Positions 56,836 to 64,000 of a stretch of 64,000 nt of DNA are shown here, one piece after another. Numbering within the stretch: the stretch's first letter is position 1; the number at the start of each line of letters is the position of its first letter. Below the pieces are notes generated by a model that had not been told where the DNA came from, searched no databases, and saw only the letters and a list, made by a program, of their open reading frames with translations. This DNA is from Gaiellasilicea sp963802765. Its GTDB lineage: Bacteria; Actinomycetota; Thermoleophilia; Gaiellales; Gaiellaceae. Position numbers and translations under genes: made by a program. Where the stretch lies: the NCBI GenBank assembly GCA_963802765.1, contig CAWDJZ010000013.1, positions 434,001 to 498,000 of the forward strand, read 5' to 3'.

Positions 56836-58139
56836 ATGAGAGTACGACTCACAGCAGCAGCAGGCGTGGTGATCCTGCTCGCGCTCGCGACCGCGTCGGC
56901 AACCGGCGCGAAGATCGCGGCGCCGCAGGCACCGGCCGGCGAGATCACGGTCTGGCTGATGGGCGACGCACAGACGAACTGGCCGGAGGCGGTCGCTGCG
57001 GCGAACCAGGCCTTTCGGCAGCAGCACCCCGGCGTGGAGGTGAACGTCCAGTACCAGAGCTGGGGCGACTACAAGGCGAAGTTCGAGGCGACGCTCGCGG
57101 GCGGCAACGCGCCGGACGTGATCGAGTTCGGCAACACGGACACGCCCAAGTACTCGGCGGCGGGCGCGCTTGCACCCTTGGACAAGTCGGACTTCCCCAA
57201 CTCCGCGACGTGGCTCTCCGGGCTCGCCAAGGCCGGCGCCTACAACGGGCGCACGTTCGCGGTCCCGTACTACGCGGGCGCCCGCGGCGTCATCTACCGG
57301 ACCGACCAGTACAAGGCCGCCGGAATCAAGTCGACGCCGAAGTCGCTGGCCGAGTTCATGGCCGCGGGCAGCAAGCTGATGGCGAAGTACGGCGGCTCCA
57401 AGGACAAGACGTACTCCGCCGTCTACTACCCCGGCCGCTACTGGCACGCGGCGATGTCGTTCGTCTACGACTTCGGCGGCCAGATCGCGGCGCAGCAGGG
57501 CGGCAAGTGGGTCGGCACGCTCGACTCGCCGCGGGCGCTCGCGGGCCTCACCGCCTGGAGGCAGATGGTGCTGAGGCTCTCGAAGGCGAACAAGACCGGC
57601 GACGAGAACAAGCCGCAGCAGTCGCTCGTCTTCGCCAAGGGCAAGGTCGGCGCCATCATCGGCAACGGCTGGGAGTGGGGCGCCGCGCTCGACCCGAAGA
57701 TCGGCAATCCCGCCCTCACCGGGAAGATCGGCGCGTTCCCGATGCCGAGCCACACGCCGGGCAAGTTCATGCCGACGTTCCTCGGCGGCTCCGTGCTCGG
57801 CATTCCGGTGACGAGCAAGGAGAAGGCGCTCGCGGCCGACTGGATCGCCGCCTTCACGAGCACGGCCAACATGAGCCGGATGGCGGTGCAGGGCGGCGTG
57901 ATCCCGAACACGACCACGCTCGCGGCGATCCACGCCAAGAAGCCGATGCTCGCACCGTTCGCCCGGGCGGCGACGTCGAGCTGGTTCGTGCCCTCGACGC
58001 CGAACTGGGCGAACGTCGAGAGCGCGGGCGTCCTCCAGTCGCTGCTCAGCGGCATGCTGCGGAACCCCGGCAAGACGAACGGCCCTCGCCACGCAGGCGA
58101 GCGACCGGATCGAAGCAGATCCTGAACGCACGCTCGTAG
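56836..58139 (+). CDS. Sugar ABC transporter substrate-binding protein (frameshifts near 58081 and 58115)
   Basis: Extracellular family-1 binding protein, about 434 aa. ATG 56836 follows AGGAGGG. Signal peptide of about 24 residues (RVRLTAAAGVVILLALATAS) without an obvious lipobox. Then ITVWLMGDAQTNWPEAV, YQSWGDYKAKFEATLAGGNA, PDVIEFGNTDTPKYSAAGAL, and AFTSTANMSRMAVQGGVIPN. At KTNG the frame jumps (extra G) to ALATQASDRIE, then again to QILNARS and a stop at 58137-58139, the usual kind of C-terminus. Probably binds an amino sugar, chitobiose or muropeptide-derived sugar, judging from its operon. Confidence 0.9.
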
Positions 58140-58152
58140 ACTCACGCTCGGA

Positions 58153-59109
58153 GTGAGCGCAGAGACAGCCCTCCCCATCGAGCCGGCCGCGAGGCCGGCT
58201 CGACGGCGGGTCAGCCGCCGCGCCGGTCGCGCGGTGGCGCCGTACGTGCTGCTCCTGCCCGCGCTCGTGGTGATCGGGGCGGTGCTCGGCTACCCGCTCT
58301 ACAAGCTCGTCACGCTCTCGTTCCAGCAGTACGGCCTCTTCGAGCTGCTCGCCCACGAGGGCAAGTGGATCGGCGTCGACAACTACTCGCAGATCTTCCA
58401 CGACCGCGAGTTCTGGACCGTGCTGGGCCGCACGATCGCGTTCACCGCGGTCACCGTCGGCCTGACGATGCTGCTCGGGACGCTGATCGCGCTCCTGATC
58501 GCACAGCTCGGCGGCTTCATGCGGCTGCTGATCACCACCGGGCTCGTCCTCGCCTGGACGATGCCGCCCGTCGTCGCCGTGAACATCTGGACGTGGATGG
58601 TCGACTACGAGTTCGGCGTCGCGAACTGGACGCTCGCGCGGCTGGGGCTCGACTACTTCGACCACCACGACTGGTTCGTCAATCCGTACGAGGGGTTCGC
58701 AGTGATCACGGCGATCGTGGTCTGGGGTGCGATTCCGTTCGTCGCGATCACGGTCTACGCCGGGCTGACCCAGGTGCCGCGCGAGCTGGTGGAGGCCGCG
58801 TCGATCGACGGCTCGGGCGCTTATCGCGTGTTCCGCGACATCACGCTGCCGATCCTGAAGCCGATCTTCGTCATCCTCACCAGCCTGTCCGTGATCTGGA
58901 ACTTCCAGGTCTTCAGTCAGATCTGGATCATCCGCGGCAACCGGCCCGAGTCCGACTACTTCGTGATGGGGATCTACTCGTTCGTCACGTCCTTCGGCGT
59001 CAGCCAGTACGGGCTCGGCTCGGCGATCGCGCTCGTGACGGTGCTCGTGCTGCTCCTCGTCACTTTCGTCTACATCCGCCAGATGGTGCGGCTCGGGGAG
59101 ATCGGATGA
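58153..59109 (+). CDS. Sugar ABC transporter permease (MalF/UgpA type)
   Basis: 318 aa, six membrane spans after a basic N-terminus. Visible: PYVLLLPALVVIGAVLGYPL, KWIGVDNYSQIFHDREFW, and the EAA loop ELVEAASIDGSGAYRVFRDI. Starts with GTG 58153, 13 bp after the receptor gene. The stop overlaps the second permease (ATGA). No ATPase gene in this operon. Confidence 0.93.
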   Translation: MSAETALPIEPAARPARRRVSRRAGRAVAPYVLLLPALVVIGAVLGYPLYKLVTLSFQQYGLFELLAHEGKWIGVDNYSQIFHDREFWTVLGRTIAFTAVTVGLTMLLGTLIALLIAQLGGFMRLLITTGLVLAWTMPPVVAVNIWTWMVDYEFGVANWTLARLGLDYFDHHDWFVNPYEGFAVITAIVVWGAIPFVAITVYAGLTQVPRELVEAASIDGSGAYRVFRDITLPILKPIFVILTSLSVIWNFQVFSQIWIIRGNRPESDYFVMGIYSFVTSFGVSQYGLGSAIALVTVLVLLLVTFVYIRQMVRLGEIG

Positions 59110-59981
59110 GCACGGTCGCTCAGTCCGAGCCGGCACCCCGCCGCAGGCGGAGCCGCCGGAAGACCGCGCGCCGCGTCGTGCTCAACCTGACCGGCCTGCT
59201 CGTCTTCTTCCTGATGGCGTTTCCGGTCTACTGGATGGTCTCGACCGCGTTCAAGCCTGGGGCGGAGGTGCTCAGCTACGAGCCGCAGTGGATTCCCGCG
59301 AACCCGACGCTCGCGAACTTCAGCGACGCAATCGGTCGGCCGTACTTCTGGGACAACGTCAAGAACAGCCTGATCGTCGTCGGCGCCGTCGTGGTGGCGT
59401 CGCTCGTGCTGGCGTTCCTCGCCGCGCTCGCGCTCGCGAAGTTCCGGTTCTACGGCCAGCGGGCCATCGTGGTCGTGATCTTCGGGGTGCAGATGGTGCC
59501 GCTCGTCGCGCTGATCATCCCCCTCTTCATCGCGCTCAGCACCGTAGGCCAGGTCGACACGCTCTTCGGCGTGATCGTGACGTACGTCGCCCTCGTGCTC
59601 CCGTTCTGCGTCTGGACGCTGCGCGGCTTCGTCGGCGGGATCCCGAAGGAGCTCGAGGAGGCGGCGATGGTGGACGGCTCGACCCGTTTCGGCGCCTTCC
59701 TCCGGATCATGCTGCCGCTCGTCGCGCCCGGGCTCGTGGCGACGGCGATCTTCGCCTTCATCCAGGCCTGGAACGAGTTCATCGTCGCCTACGTGCTCCT
59801 CTCGAGCCAGGAGAAGCAGACGCTGACGATCTGGCTGGCGAGCTTCACCACCTCGCGCGGGACCGACTGGGGCTCGCTGATGGCGGCCGCGACGCTGACG
59901 GCGATTCCGGTGGTGATCTTCTTCGTGCTCGTGCACCGGCGGATCGCCTTCGGGCTGACCGCAGGCGCCGTGAAGTCGTGA
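59106..59981 (+). CDS. Sugar ABC transporter permease (MalG/UgpE type)
   Basis: 291 aa, six membrane spans. Visible: FPVYWMVSTAFKPGAEVLSY, the conserved FxxN block SLIVVGAVVVASLVLAFLAA, and the EAA loop ELEEAAMVDGSTRFGAFLRI. Forms the channel with the preceding permease. The stop overlaps the nagZ GTG (GTGA), linking import and hydrolysis. Confidence 0.93.
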   Translation: MSTVAQSEPAPRRRRSRRKTARRVVLNLTGLLVFFLMAFPVYWMVSTAFKPGAEVLSYEPQWIPANPTLANFSDAIGRPYFWDNVKNSLIVVGAVVVASLVLAFLAALALAKFRFYGQRAIVVVIFGVQMVPLVALIIPLFIALSTVGQVDTLFGVIVTYVALVLPFCVWTLRGFVGGIPKELEEAAMVDGSTRFGAFLRIMLPLVAPGLVATAIFAFIQAWNEFIVAYVLLSSQEKQTLTIWLASFTTSRGTDWGSLMAAATLTAIPVVIFFVLVHRRIAFGLTAGAVKS

Positions 59982-61393
59982 GCGTCGAGCGGCTCGCCGC
60001 GGCCTGCCTGCTCCCGAGCTTCCCGGGCCACGAGGCGCCGGACTGGGTGCTGCGCCGGCTCGACGGCGGGCTCGGCGGAATCACGCTCTTCTCGTACAAC
60101 ATCCGGAGCCCGGAGCAGCTCGCGGCGCTCACGGCCCGCCTCCGGGGCGCGGGCGAGATCCTCCTCGCGCTGGACGAGGAAGGCGGTGACGTGACCCGGC
60201 TCGAGGCGGCCGGCGGCAGCTCGTATCCGGGCAATCTCGCGCTCGGCGTCGTCGACGACGTCGAGCTGACCCGGGACGTCGCGTCTGCGATCGCAGCCCG
60301 GCTCGCCGCGGTCGGCGTCAACGTGAACTTCGCTCCCGTCGCCGACGTGAACGAGGACTCGCACAACCCGGTGATCGGCGTGCGCAGCTTCGGCTCCGAT
60401 CCCGAGCTCGTCGCGCGGCACGTCGCCGCCTTCGTCGAGGGCACGCAACGCCACGGCGTCGCCGCCTGCGCCAAGCACTTCCCCGGCCACGGCAACACGT
60501 CCGTGGACTCGCACCTCGCGCTGCCGGTCGTCGAGGGCGACCTCGATGCCGCACTGCTGCCGTTCCGCGCCGCGATCGCCTCGGGTGTACAGGCCGTCAT
60601 GGCAGGCCACCTGGTCGTCCCGGCGCTCGACTCGGAGCCCGCGACGGTGAGCCGGAGGATCCTCACCGGCCTGCTCCGCGAGGAGCTCGGCTTCGAGGGG
60701 CTCGTCGTTACCGACGCGCTCGAGATGCGCGCGCTCAGCGCCGCTGTCGGCGTGGAGGAAGGGGCCGTCCGCGCTCTCGCCGCCGGGGCCGACGCGCTCT
60801 GTGTCGGGCACGACCTGCACGAGGAGGCTGTGGCGTCGATCGTTCGCGCGCTCGTCGAGGCGGTCTCCGCCGGCCGCCTGTCGCTGGAGCGGCTCGAGAA
60901 CGCAGCGACGCGTGTGGCGGCGGCCGCGACCTGGGCGTCGGCGCCGTCGCCGGCGGACGCCCCGACCCGCCCGGTCGGCCTCGAGGCCGCCCGCCGTGCG
61001 CTGCGCGTCCGCGACACGCCGTCTCTCGACGGCGACCCGCTCGTCGTCGAGTTCGTGCCGGATCCGAACATCGCGGCCGGGGAGCGCGACTTCGGGCTGG
61101 CCGACCTCTGGCCGCGGGCGATCCGCGTGCGTGTCGGCGAAGAATCACCCGATCCCGCCGAGGCACTCGCGGCACATCCGGAGCTGCCGCTCGTCGTCGT
61201 CACGCGTGACGCCGGCCGCCACGAGTGGCAACAGGCGCGCACGTGGGAGCTGCTCGCGCTCCGGCCCGACGCGGTCGTCGTCGAGACGGGCGTGCCGGGG
61301 GGCGTTCCGGCCGCGATCGAGACGCACGGCGCCGCCCGGGTGAGCCTCGAGGCGGTCGCCGAGCTCCTCGCCGCTACGCCCGCGGGATACTGA
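59978..61393 (+). CDS. nagZ: GH3 beta-N-acetylhexosaminidase (NagZ-like)
   Basis: 471 aa. Visible: SFPGHEAPDWVLRRL, LLALDEEGGDVTRLEAAGGS (substrate-binding DEEGG), VNFAPVADVNEDSHNPVIGV RSF region, the His-containing loop CAKHFPGHGNTSVDSHLALP with the general acid/base, and nucleophile Asp in EGLVVTDALEMRALS. This loop marks NagZ-type GlcNAcases. No signal peptide, so it acts in the cytosol on imported muropeptide or chitobiose fragments. A C-terminal domain of about 140 residues follows. GTG start overlaps the permease stop. Converges with and overlaps the next gene by 20 bp. Confidence 0.92.
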   Translation: MSVERLAAACLLPSFPGHEAPDWVLRRLDGGLGGITLFSYNIRSPEQLAALTARLRGAGEILLALDEEGGDVTRLEAAGGSSYPGNLALGVVDDVELTRDVASAIAARLAAVGVNVNFAPVADVNEDSHNPVIGVRSFGSDPELVARHVAAFVEGTQRHGVAACAKHFPGHGNTSVDSHLALPVVEGDLDAALLPFRAAIASGVQAVMAGHLVVPALDSEPATVSRRILTGLLREELGFEGLVVTDALEMRALSAAVGVEEGAVRALAAGADALCVGHDLHEEAVASIVRALVEAVSAGRLSLERLENAATRVAAAATWASAPSPADAPTRPVGLEAARRALRVRDTPSLDGDPLVVEFVPDPNIAAGERDFGLADLWPRAIRVRVGEESPDPAEALAAHPELPLVVVTRDAGRHEWQQARTWELLALRPDAVVVETGVPGGVPAAIETHGAARVSLEAVAELLAATPAGY

Positions 61394-62309
61394 GGCGCAC
61401 GACGAGCGTGTAGGCGCGCCGCGCGGTGGCGTTGCTCGTCAGCGTCGTCGTGCAGTCGGCCGGACCGAGCCCGCGCCTGTCGATCGTCACCTTCGTCGTT
61501 CCGGCCGGCATCGTGCGCAGCGCGACGCGCGAGCCGCCGCAGCGGACTTCGAGTGTGGCGCGTCCGGCCAGCGTGGCGGTCGCGGTGACGCGGCGACCCG
61601 GGCCGAGCAGCCCGAACGTGAGTGTCGCCCGGGCCTGCGGCGTGAGGGTGCCGCGGCGGTCGAGCGTGACGGGCTTCAGCGCCGGCGGCCTCACGATCGT
61701 GGGCGGGGGGCCGAGCCCGAGATCGGCTTCGATCGCGTCCAGCACCGTCTCGTCGGGCTCGCCGAGCCACGGGATCTTGTACCGCGTCTGACCGAGCGCG
61801 AGCCGGGCGTAGTCCTCGGCGAAGATCTCGGCGATGCTGCGGCTCCAGTCGATCGAGTAGTCGCGAGTGACGCTGCCGATGCGGGCGAGCTCGGCCATGC
61901 TGCGGGCACGCCACCAGTGCGGCGTCCCGTTCGGCTCGCGCGCGCCGGCGACCGGGGTCGTGCGATCGAGGTGGTGCGCGTACTCGTGTACCACCGTGTG
62001 CGCGTTGTCCTCGCTCTGCTCGGCCGGGACGACCATCCGGTTCCGGTTGTAACAGCCTGCCGCCCCGCGCCCGCAGGCCGAGCGGAGCTCCTCCCACGAG
62101 ACGATCCTCACGGTCACCGTCGAGATCTCGTCGCCGTGCGGCGCTGCCCGGAGCAGAGCTGCATACCACTCGGGATCGACGCCCTCGGCCTGCACGTCGA
62201 ACCGCATCGTGCGGCCCTGGTCGTCGTTGAGGACGACCTCCTCGGCGGCAGCGTCGTTCGCGAGGCCCAGCGAGGCCGCGAGCACCAGCAGGAGGAGCAA
62301 ACGGCGCAC
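61374..62309 (-). CDS. Secreted protein with a zincin-like HEXXH motif
   Basis: 311 aa from GTG 62309, giving a clear signal peptide (RRLLLLLVLAASLGLANDAA AEE). Upstream codons are open but not signal-like. The middle has HTVVHEYAHHLDRTTPV, a HEXXH zinc motif, and later DYSIDWSRSIAEIFAEDYAR, where Glu residues could be the third ligand. A C-terminal beta-rich, presumably non-catalytic domain spans about 225-311 (LTPQARATLTFGLLGPGRRV). It was probably exported as a metallopeptidase or cell-surface protein. The family is not recognised more precisely and the substrate is unknown. Confidence 0.72.
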   Translation of the reverse strand: MRRLLLLLVLAASLGLANDAAAEEVVLNDDQGRTMRFDVQAEGVDPEWYAALLRAAPHGDEISTVTVRIVSWEELRSACGRGAAGCYNRNRMVVPAEQSEDNAHTVVHEYAHHLDRTTPVAGAREPNGTPHWWRARSMAELARIGSVTRDYSIDWSRSIAEIFAEDYARLALGQTRYKIPWLGEPDETVLDAIEADLGLGPPPTIVRPPALKPVTLDRRGTLTPQARATLTFGLLGPGRRVTATATLAGRATLEVRCGGSRVALRTMPAGTTKVTIDRRGLGPADCTTTLTSNATARRAYTLVVRLSIPRA

Positions 62310-62355
62310 GCGGCCATGGTAGGCCGCCCCCGGTAAGGGCGAGATAAAGATCCGG

Positions 62356-62385
62356 TGCTGGGCCGCGCGCGAGCGCGGCCCAGCA
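62356..62385 (-). terminator. Strong hairpin, probable minus-strand terminator
   Basis: Arms TGCTGGGCCGCGC (62356-62368) and GCGCGGCCCAGCA (62373-62385), loop GCGA. On the minus strand it is followed by CCGGATCTTTATC, a weak T-tract, so it best fits the end of a leftward transcript coming from about 62.9 kb. Confidence 0.55.
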
Positions 62386-62539
62386 TCGTGATCAAAGTGG
62401 TTCGTAGTTGTCCTCCTTCGGTCGGTCAACCTCCTGTTCGCTGCGGCCACACGGGGATCGAGCCGCCGCGCCTGCCCGGGTCGGGCGGGGCGGCGTTCTC
62501 CCGCGCGTATGCCGTTTCATCGTTCGCCCGCGTCGCCGC

Positions 62540-62607
62540 AGCTCCCCGCACGCGGCGCTGGACCGGCCGGTAGGCGGCCGGTCCAGCGAGTGCGCGGTTG
62601 GGGAGCT
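62540..62607. other. Long imperfect hairpin of unknown role
   Basis: Inner stem: CGCTGGACCGGCCG (62556-62569) and CGGCCGGTCCAGCG (62575-62588), 14 bp, loop GTAGG. Outer stem: AGCTCCCC (62540-62547) and GGGGAGCT (62600-62607), 8 bp, with GCAC/GTGC able to pair between them. It lies in a 670-bp stretch (62310-62982) without a convincing gene. Could be part of a structured RNA or a terminator. Confidence 0.5.
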
Positions 62608-62635
62608 GTCGGGTCAGCGTTTCGTTCACCTCCGT

Positions 62636-62983
62636 TTAGAGGTTCAGCCTCAGGCGCAGCCGGAGCGCGATCCTGTTGGACAGGTCCGCGTTCTGGTTCT
62701 GCACGTTGCTCTGGCCGACGGTGGCGCTGTTGGTCATCGCGGCCGAGCTGGTCGCGGGGCCTCCAGTCGCCGTCGCTGCGCCACCAGGTGCGTTGCCACC
62801 GCTGGCGAAGCCGCCGTTGGCGGACGCGGGGCCGCTGCCCACCTGGGTAGCGCTTGCGTTGGCGTTGCCTGCACCGCCGGCTGCGTTGTTCGTGCCACCG
62901 TTTGCGTTTATAACGCTCGCTCTACTCTTGTCAATAGTTTCCGGAGTCGCGAGCCGCGGTGGAGGAATTAGGCTCGATCGCAA
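62636..62983 (-). CDS. Asn/Ala/Gly-rich hypothetical ORF
   Basis: Up to 115 aa from TTG 62983, not recognised. Composition is extreme: Asn, Ala, Gly, Thr and Ser dominate (NNAAGGAGNANASATQVGSG, ATATGGPATSSAAMTNSAT), then GQSNVQNQNADLSN and a basic Leu/Arg tail. It has no signal peptide or ordinary start, and a promoter lies within its first codons, so the real protein would have to be shorter or absent. It could be the remnant of a secreted or surface repeat protein, or not a gene at all. Confidence 0.3.
   Translation of the reverse strand: MRSSLIPPPRLATPETIDKSRASVINANGGTNNAAGGAGNANASATQVGSGPASANGGFASGGNAPGGAATATGGPATSSAAMTNSATVGQSNVQNQNADLSNRIALRLRLRLNL
62907..62934 (-). promoter_or_regulatory. 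Near-consensus sigma-70 promoter, leftward
   Basis: On the minus strand: TTGACA (62934-62929), a 16-bp spacer and TATAAA (62912-62907). It is the best consensus match seen in the window and lies in a locally AT-rich patch. The transcript would start near 62900 and run through the Asn-rich ORF and both hairpins to 62356. Confidence 0.55.
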
Positions 62984-64000
62984 TGGATGATGACCGTGGC
63001 GTCGCCCTCGAGCGACTGCGAACAGAGCGGTTCGACCTCCTCGTCGTCGGCGGCGGGATCATCGGCGCCGGCATCGCAGCTCTGGCGTCCAGGCACGGCT
63101 TCCGGGTGGCGCTCGTCGAGCGGCACGACTTCGCATCCGGCACCTCGAGCGCCTCCTCGAAGCTGGTGCACGGCGGCCTCCGCTACCTCCGCCTCGGTCA
63201 CTTCAGCCTCGTCCGCGAGGCGCTCGCCGAGGTGAACGCGCTCAGCCGCATCGTGGCGCCGCATCTCGTTCGGCCGCTCAACTTCGTCCTCCCGGTCTAC
63301 CGCGGCGGGCCGTACGGGCGGATCCCGATTCGCGGCGCGCTCTGGTCGTACGCCGGCCTGACGGGAGCGGTCGCCGAGCGAGGCCGCATGATCGCACCTG
63401 CCGCTGCCGCACGGCTCGTGCCGCCGCTGCGGCTCGAAGGGCTGCGCGCGGCGGGGTTCTACCCGGACGCGCAGACTGACGACGCGAGACTCTGCCTGGC
63501 GAACCTGCGCGGCGCCTCAGACGAGGGAGGGGTCGTGCTCAACCGCGTCGAGCTGCTCGGGCTCGAACGCGGCCCTGTCGCGCACGTTCGTGACCTTCTC
63601 GGTGGGGAGGAGCTCGAGGTGGCCGCGCGGTGTGTTGTCAATGCGACCGGGCCCTGGATCGACGAGGTCCGGCGGCTGGAGAACCCACGAGCGGGCACGT
63701 CCGTAACGCTGAGCAGAGGCGCGCACGTCGTCGTCGAACGGAACGGCGGCTGGGGGGCCGCGCTGACGGTCCCGATCGACCGGACCCGTGTCGCCTTCGC
63801 GGTTCCCTGGGCCGGGATGCTCCTACTCGGCACGACGGACTCCGTCTTCGAGGGCGATGCGCGTGCGATCGAGCCGACGGAGTCGGAGGAGCGGCAGATC
63901 CTCGCCGAGGCGGAGCTCGCCGTGGACGCGGCTGCGCTCGGCCCGATCCGCGCCCGCTTCGCCGGCCTCCGCGTGCTTCCGGCGGGCACCACCAAGACGG
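62983..64000 (+). CDS. glpD: Glycerol-3-phosphate dehydrogenase, FAD-dependent (partial)
   Basis: Oxidises glycerol-3-phosphate to dihydroxyacetone phosphate, passing electrons to the respiratory chain. 339 residues are visible with no stop before the window edge. ATG 62983 is 17 nt after GGAGGA. Visible: FAD motif FDLLVVGGGIIGAGIAALAS, GTSSASSKLVHGGLRYL (GlpD signature), LVREALAEVN, VVNATGPWIDEVRRLE, and PWAGMLLLGTTDSVFEGDA. The frame is clean to the end. Divergent from the leftward promoter at 62.9 kb. Confidence 0.93.
   Translation, partial: MDDDRGVALERLRTERFDLLVVGGGIIGAGIAALASRHGFRVALVERHDFASGTSSASSKLVHGGLRYLRLGHFSLVREALAEVNALSRIVAPHLVRPLNFVLPVYRGGPYGRIPIRGALWSYAGLTGAVAERGRMIAPAAAARLVPPLRLEGLRAAGFYPDAQTDDARLCLANLRGASDEGGVVLNRVELLGLERGPVAHVRDLLGGEELEVAARCVVNATGPWIDEVRRLENPRAGTSVTLSRGAHVVVERNGGWGAALTVPIDRTRVAFAVPWAGMLLLGTTDSVFEGDARAIEPTESEERQILAEAELAVDAAALGPIRARFAGLRVLPAGTTKT

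Noticed and set aside
62426..62629. 67-codon minus-strand ORF downstream of the Asn-rich ORF
   Set aside because: The GTG start has no properly spaced ribosome site, the frame runs through the long hairpin, and the composition is shadow-like.

Overview
The window is very GC-rich, gene-dense DNA from an actinobacterium. The actinobacterial markers are OpcA beside Zwf, a PdtaS/PdtaR-type pair with an ANTAR output domain, the GlgE alpha-glucan pathway, GTG/TTG starts, stop/start overlaps (ATGA, GTGA, TTGA) and -10 boxes 6-7 nt before start codons. A GSI-alpha-like glutamine synthetase, a caa3 oxidase and form II CO-dehydrogenase-like genes would fit a deep-branching soil class such as Thermoleophilia, but that placement is inference.

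Layout. 0-3 kb: ABC exporter and MFS permease. 3-4.4 kb: glnA with a terminator-like hairpin in its leader. 4.7-9.1 kb: small PRC-barrel gene, PdtaS/PdtaR-like pair, SnoaL-like protein and an orphan GAF-GAF kinase. 9.1-12.6 kb: DUF4349 protein, ECF sigma factor and ABC-F protein on the minus strand. 12.6-20.8 kb: sugar-phosphate block, tkt on minus and rpiB-tal-pgi-gnd-zwf-opcA on plus. 20.8-26.5 kb (minus): ctaC, ctaD, a CtaA-like half, ctaB, a tiny membrane protein, an amidase and an inositol-monophosphatase-like gene. 26.5-35 kb: malQ and the operon glgE-treS-mak-glgB. 35-37.7 kb: DrrAB-like exporter behind a 25-bp palindrome. 38.3-44.6 kb: coxE/moxR (minus) and coxG-S-L-M (plus). 44.7-48.3 kb: treZ-glgX. 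48.4-51.6 kb: polar amino-acid ABC importer. 51.6-61.4 kb: amino-sugar / cell-wall recycling island (MsiK-like ATPase, nagA, murQ; gntR, SIS protein, sugar ABC importer, nagZ). 61.4-62.3 kb: secreted HEXXH protein. 62.3-63.0 kb: a poorly coding, hairpin-rich stretch. 62.98 kb to the end: glpD, cut by the window edge.

How the genes work together. TreS makes maltose from trehalose, the maltokinase phosphorylates it, GlgE polymerises maltose-1-phosphate and GlgB branches the chain; GlgX, TreZ and MalQ trim or recycle glucan. In the 51-61 kb island NagZ, MurQ, NagA and a SIS-domain protein can carry muropeptide sugars toward fructose-6-phosphate. The GntR regulator probably acts through three TGGT-N4-ACCA-type sites, two in the murQ/gntR intergenic/promoter region and importer leader and one just after the SIS gene.

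Quality caveat. I count about 29 places where a recognisable protein jumps reading frame, mostly as if one base had been inserted. They cluster at 17.6-28.8 kb, 38.6-45.1 kb and 53.8-58.1 kb, and are absent from the first 17.5 kb and from 29-38 kb. Protein similarity resumes exactly after each jump, so sequencing or assembly error is the simplest explanation. The affected genes are annotated over their full span and the jumps are given. No tRNA, rRNA, CRISPR array, transposase or phage gene was seen.
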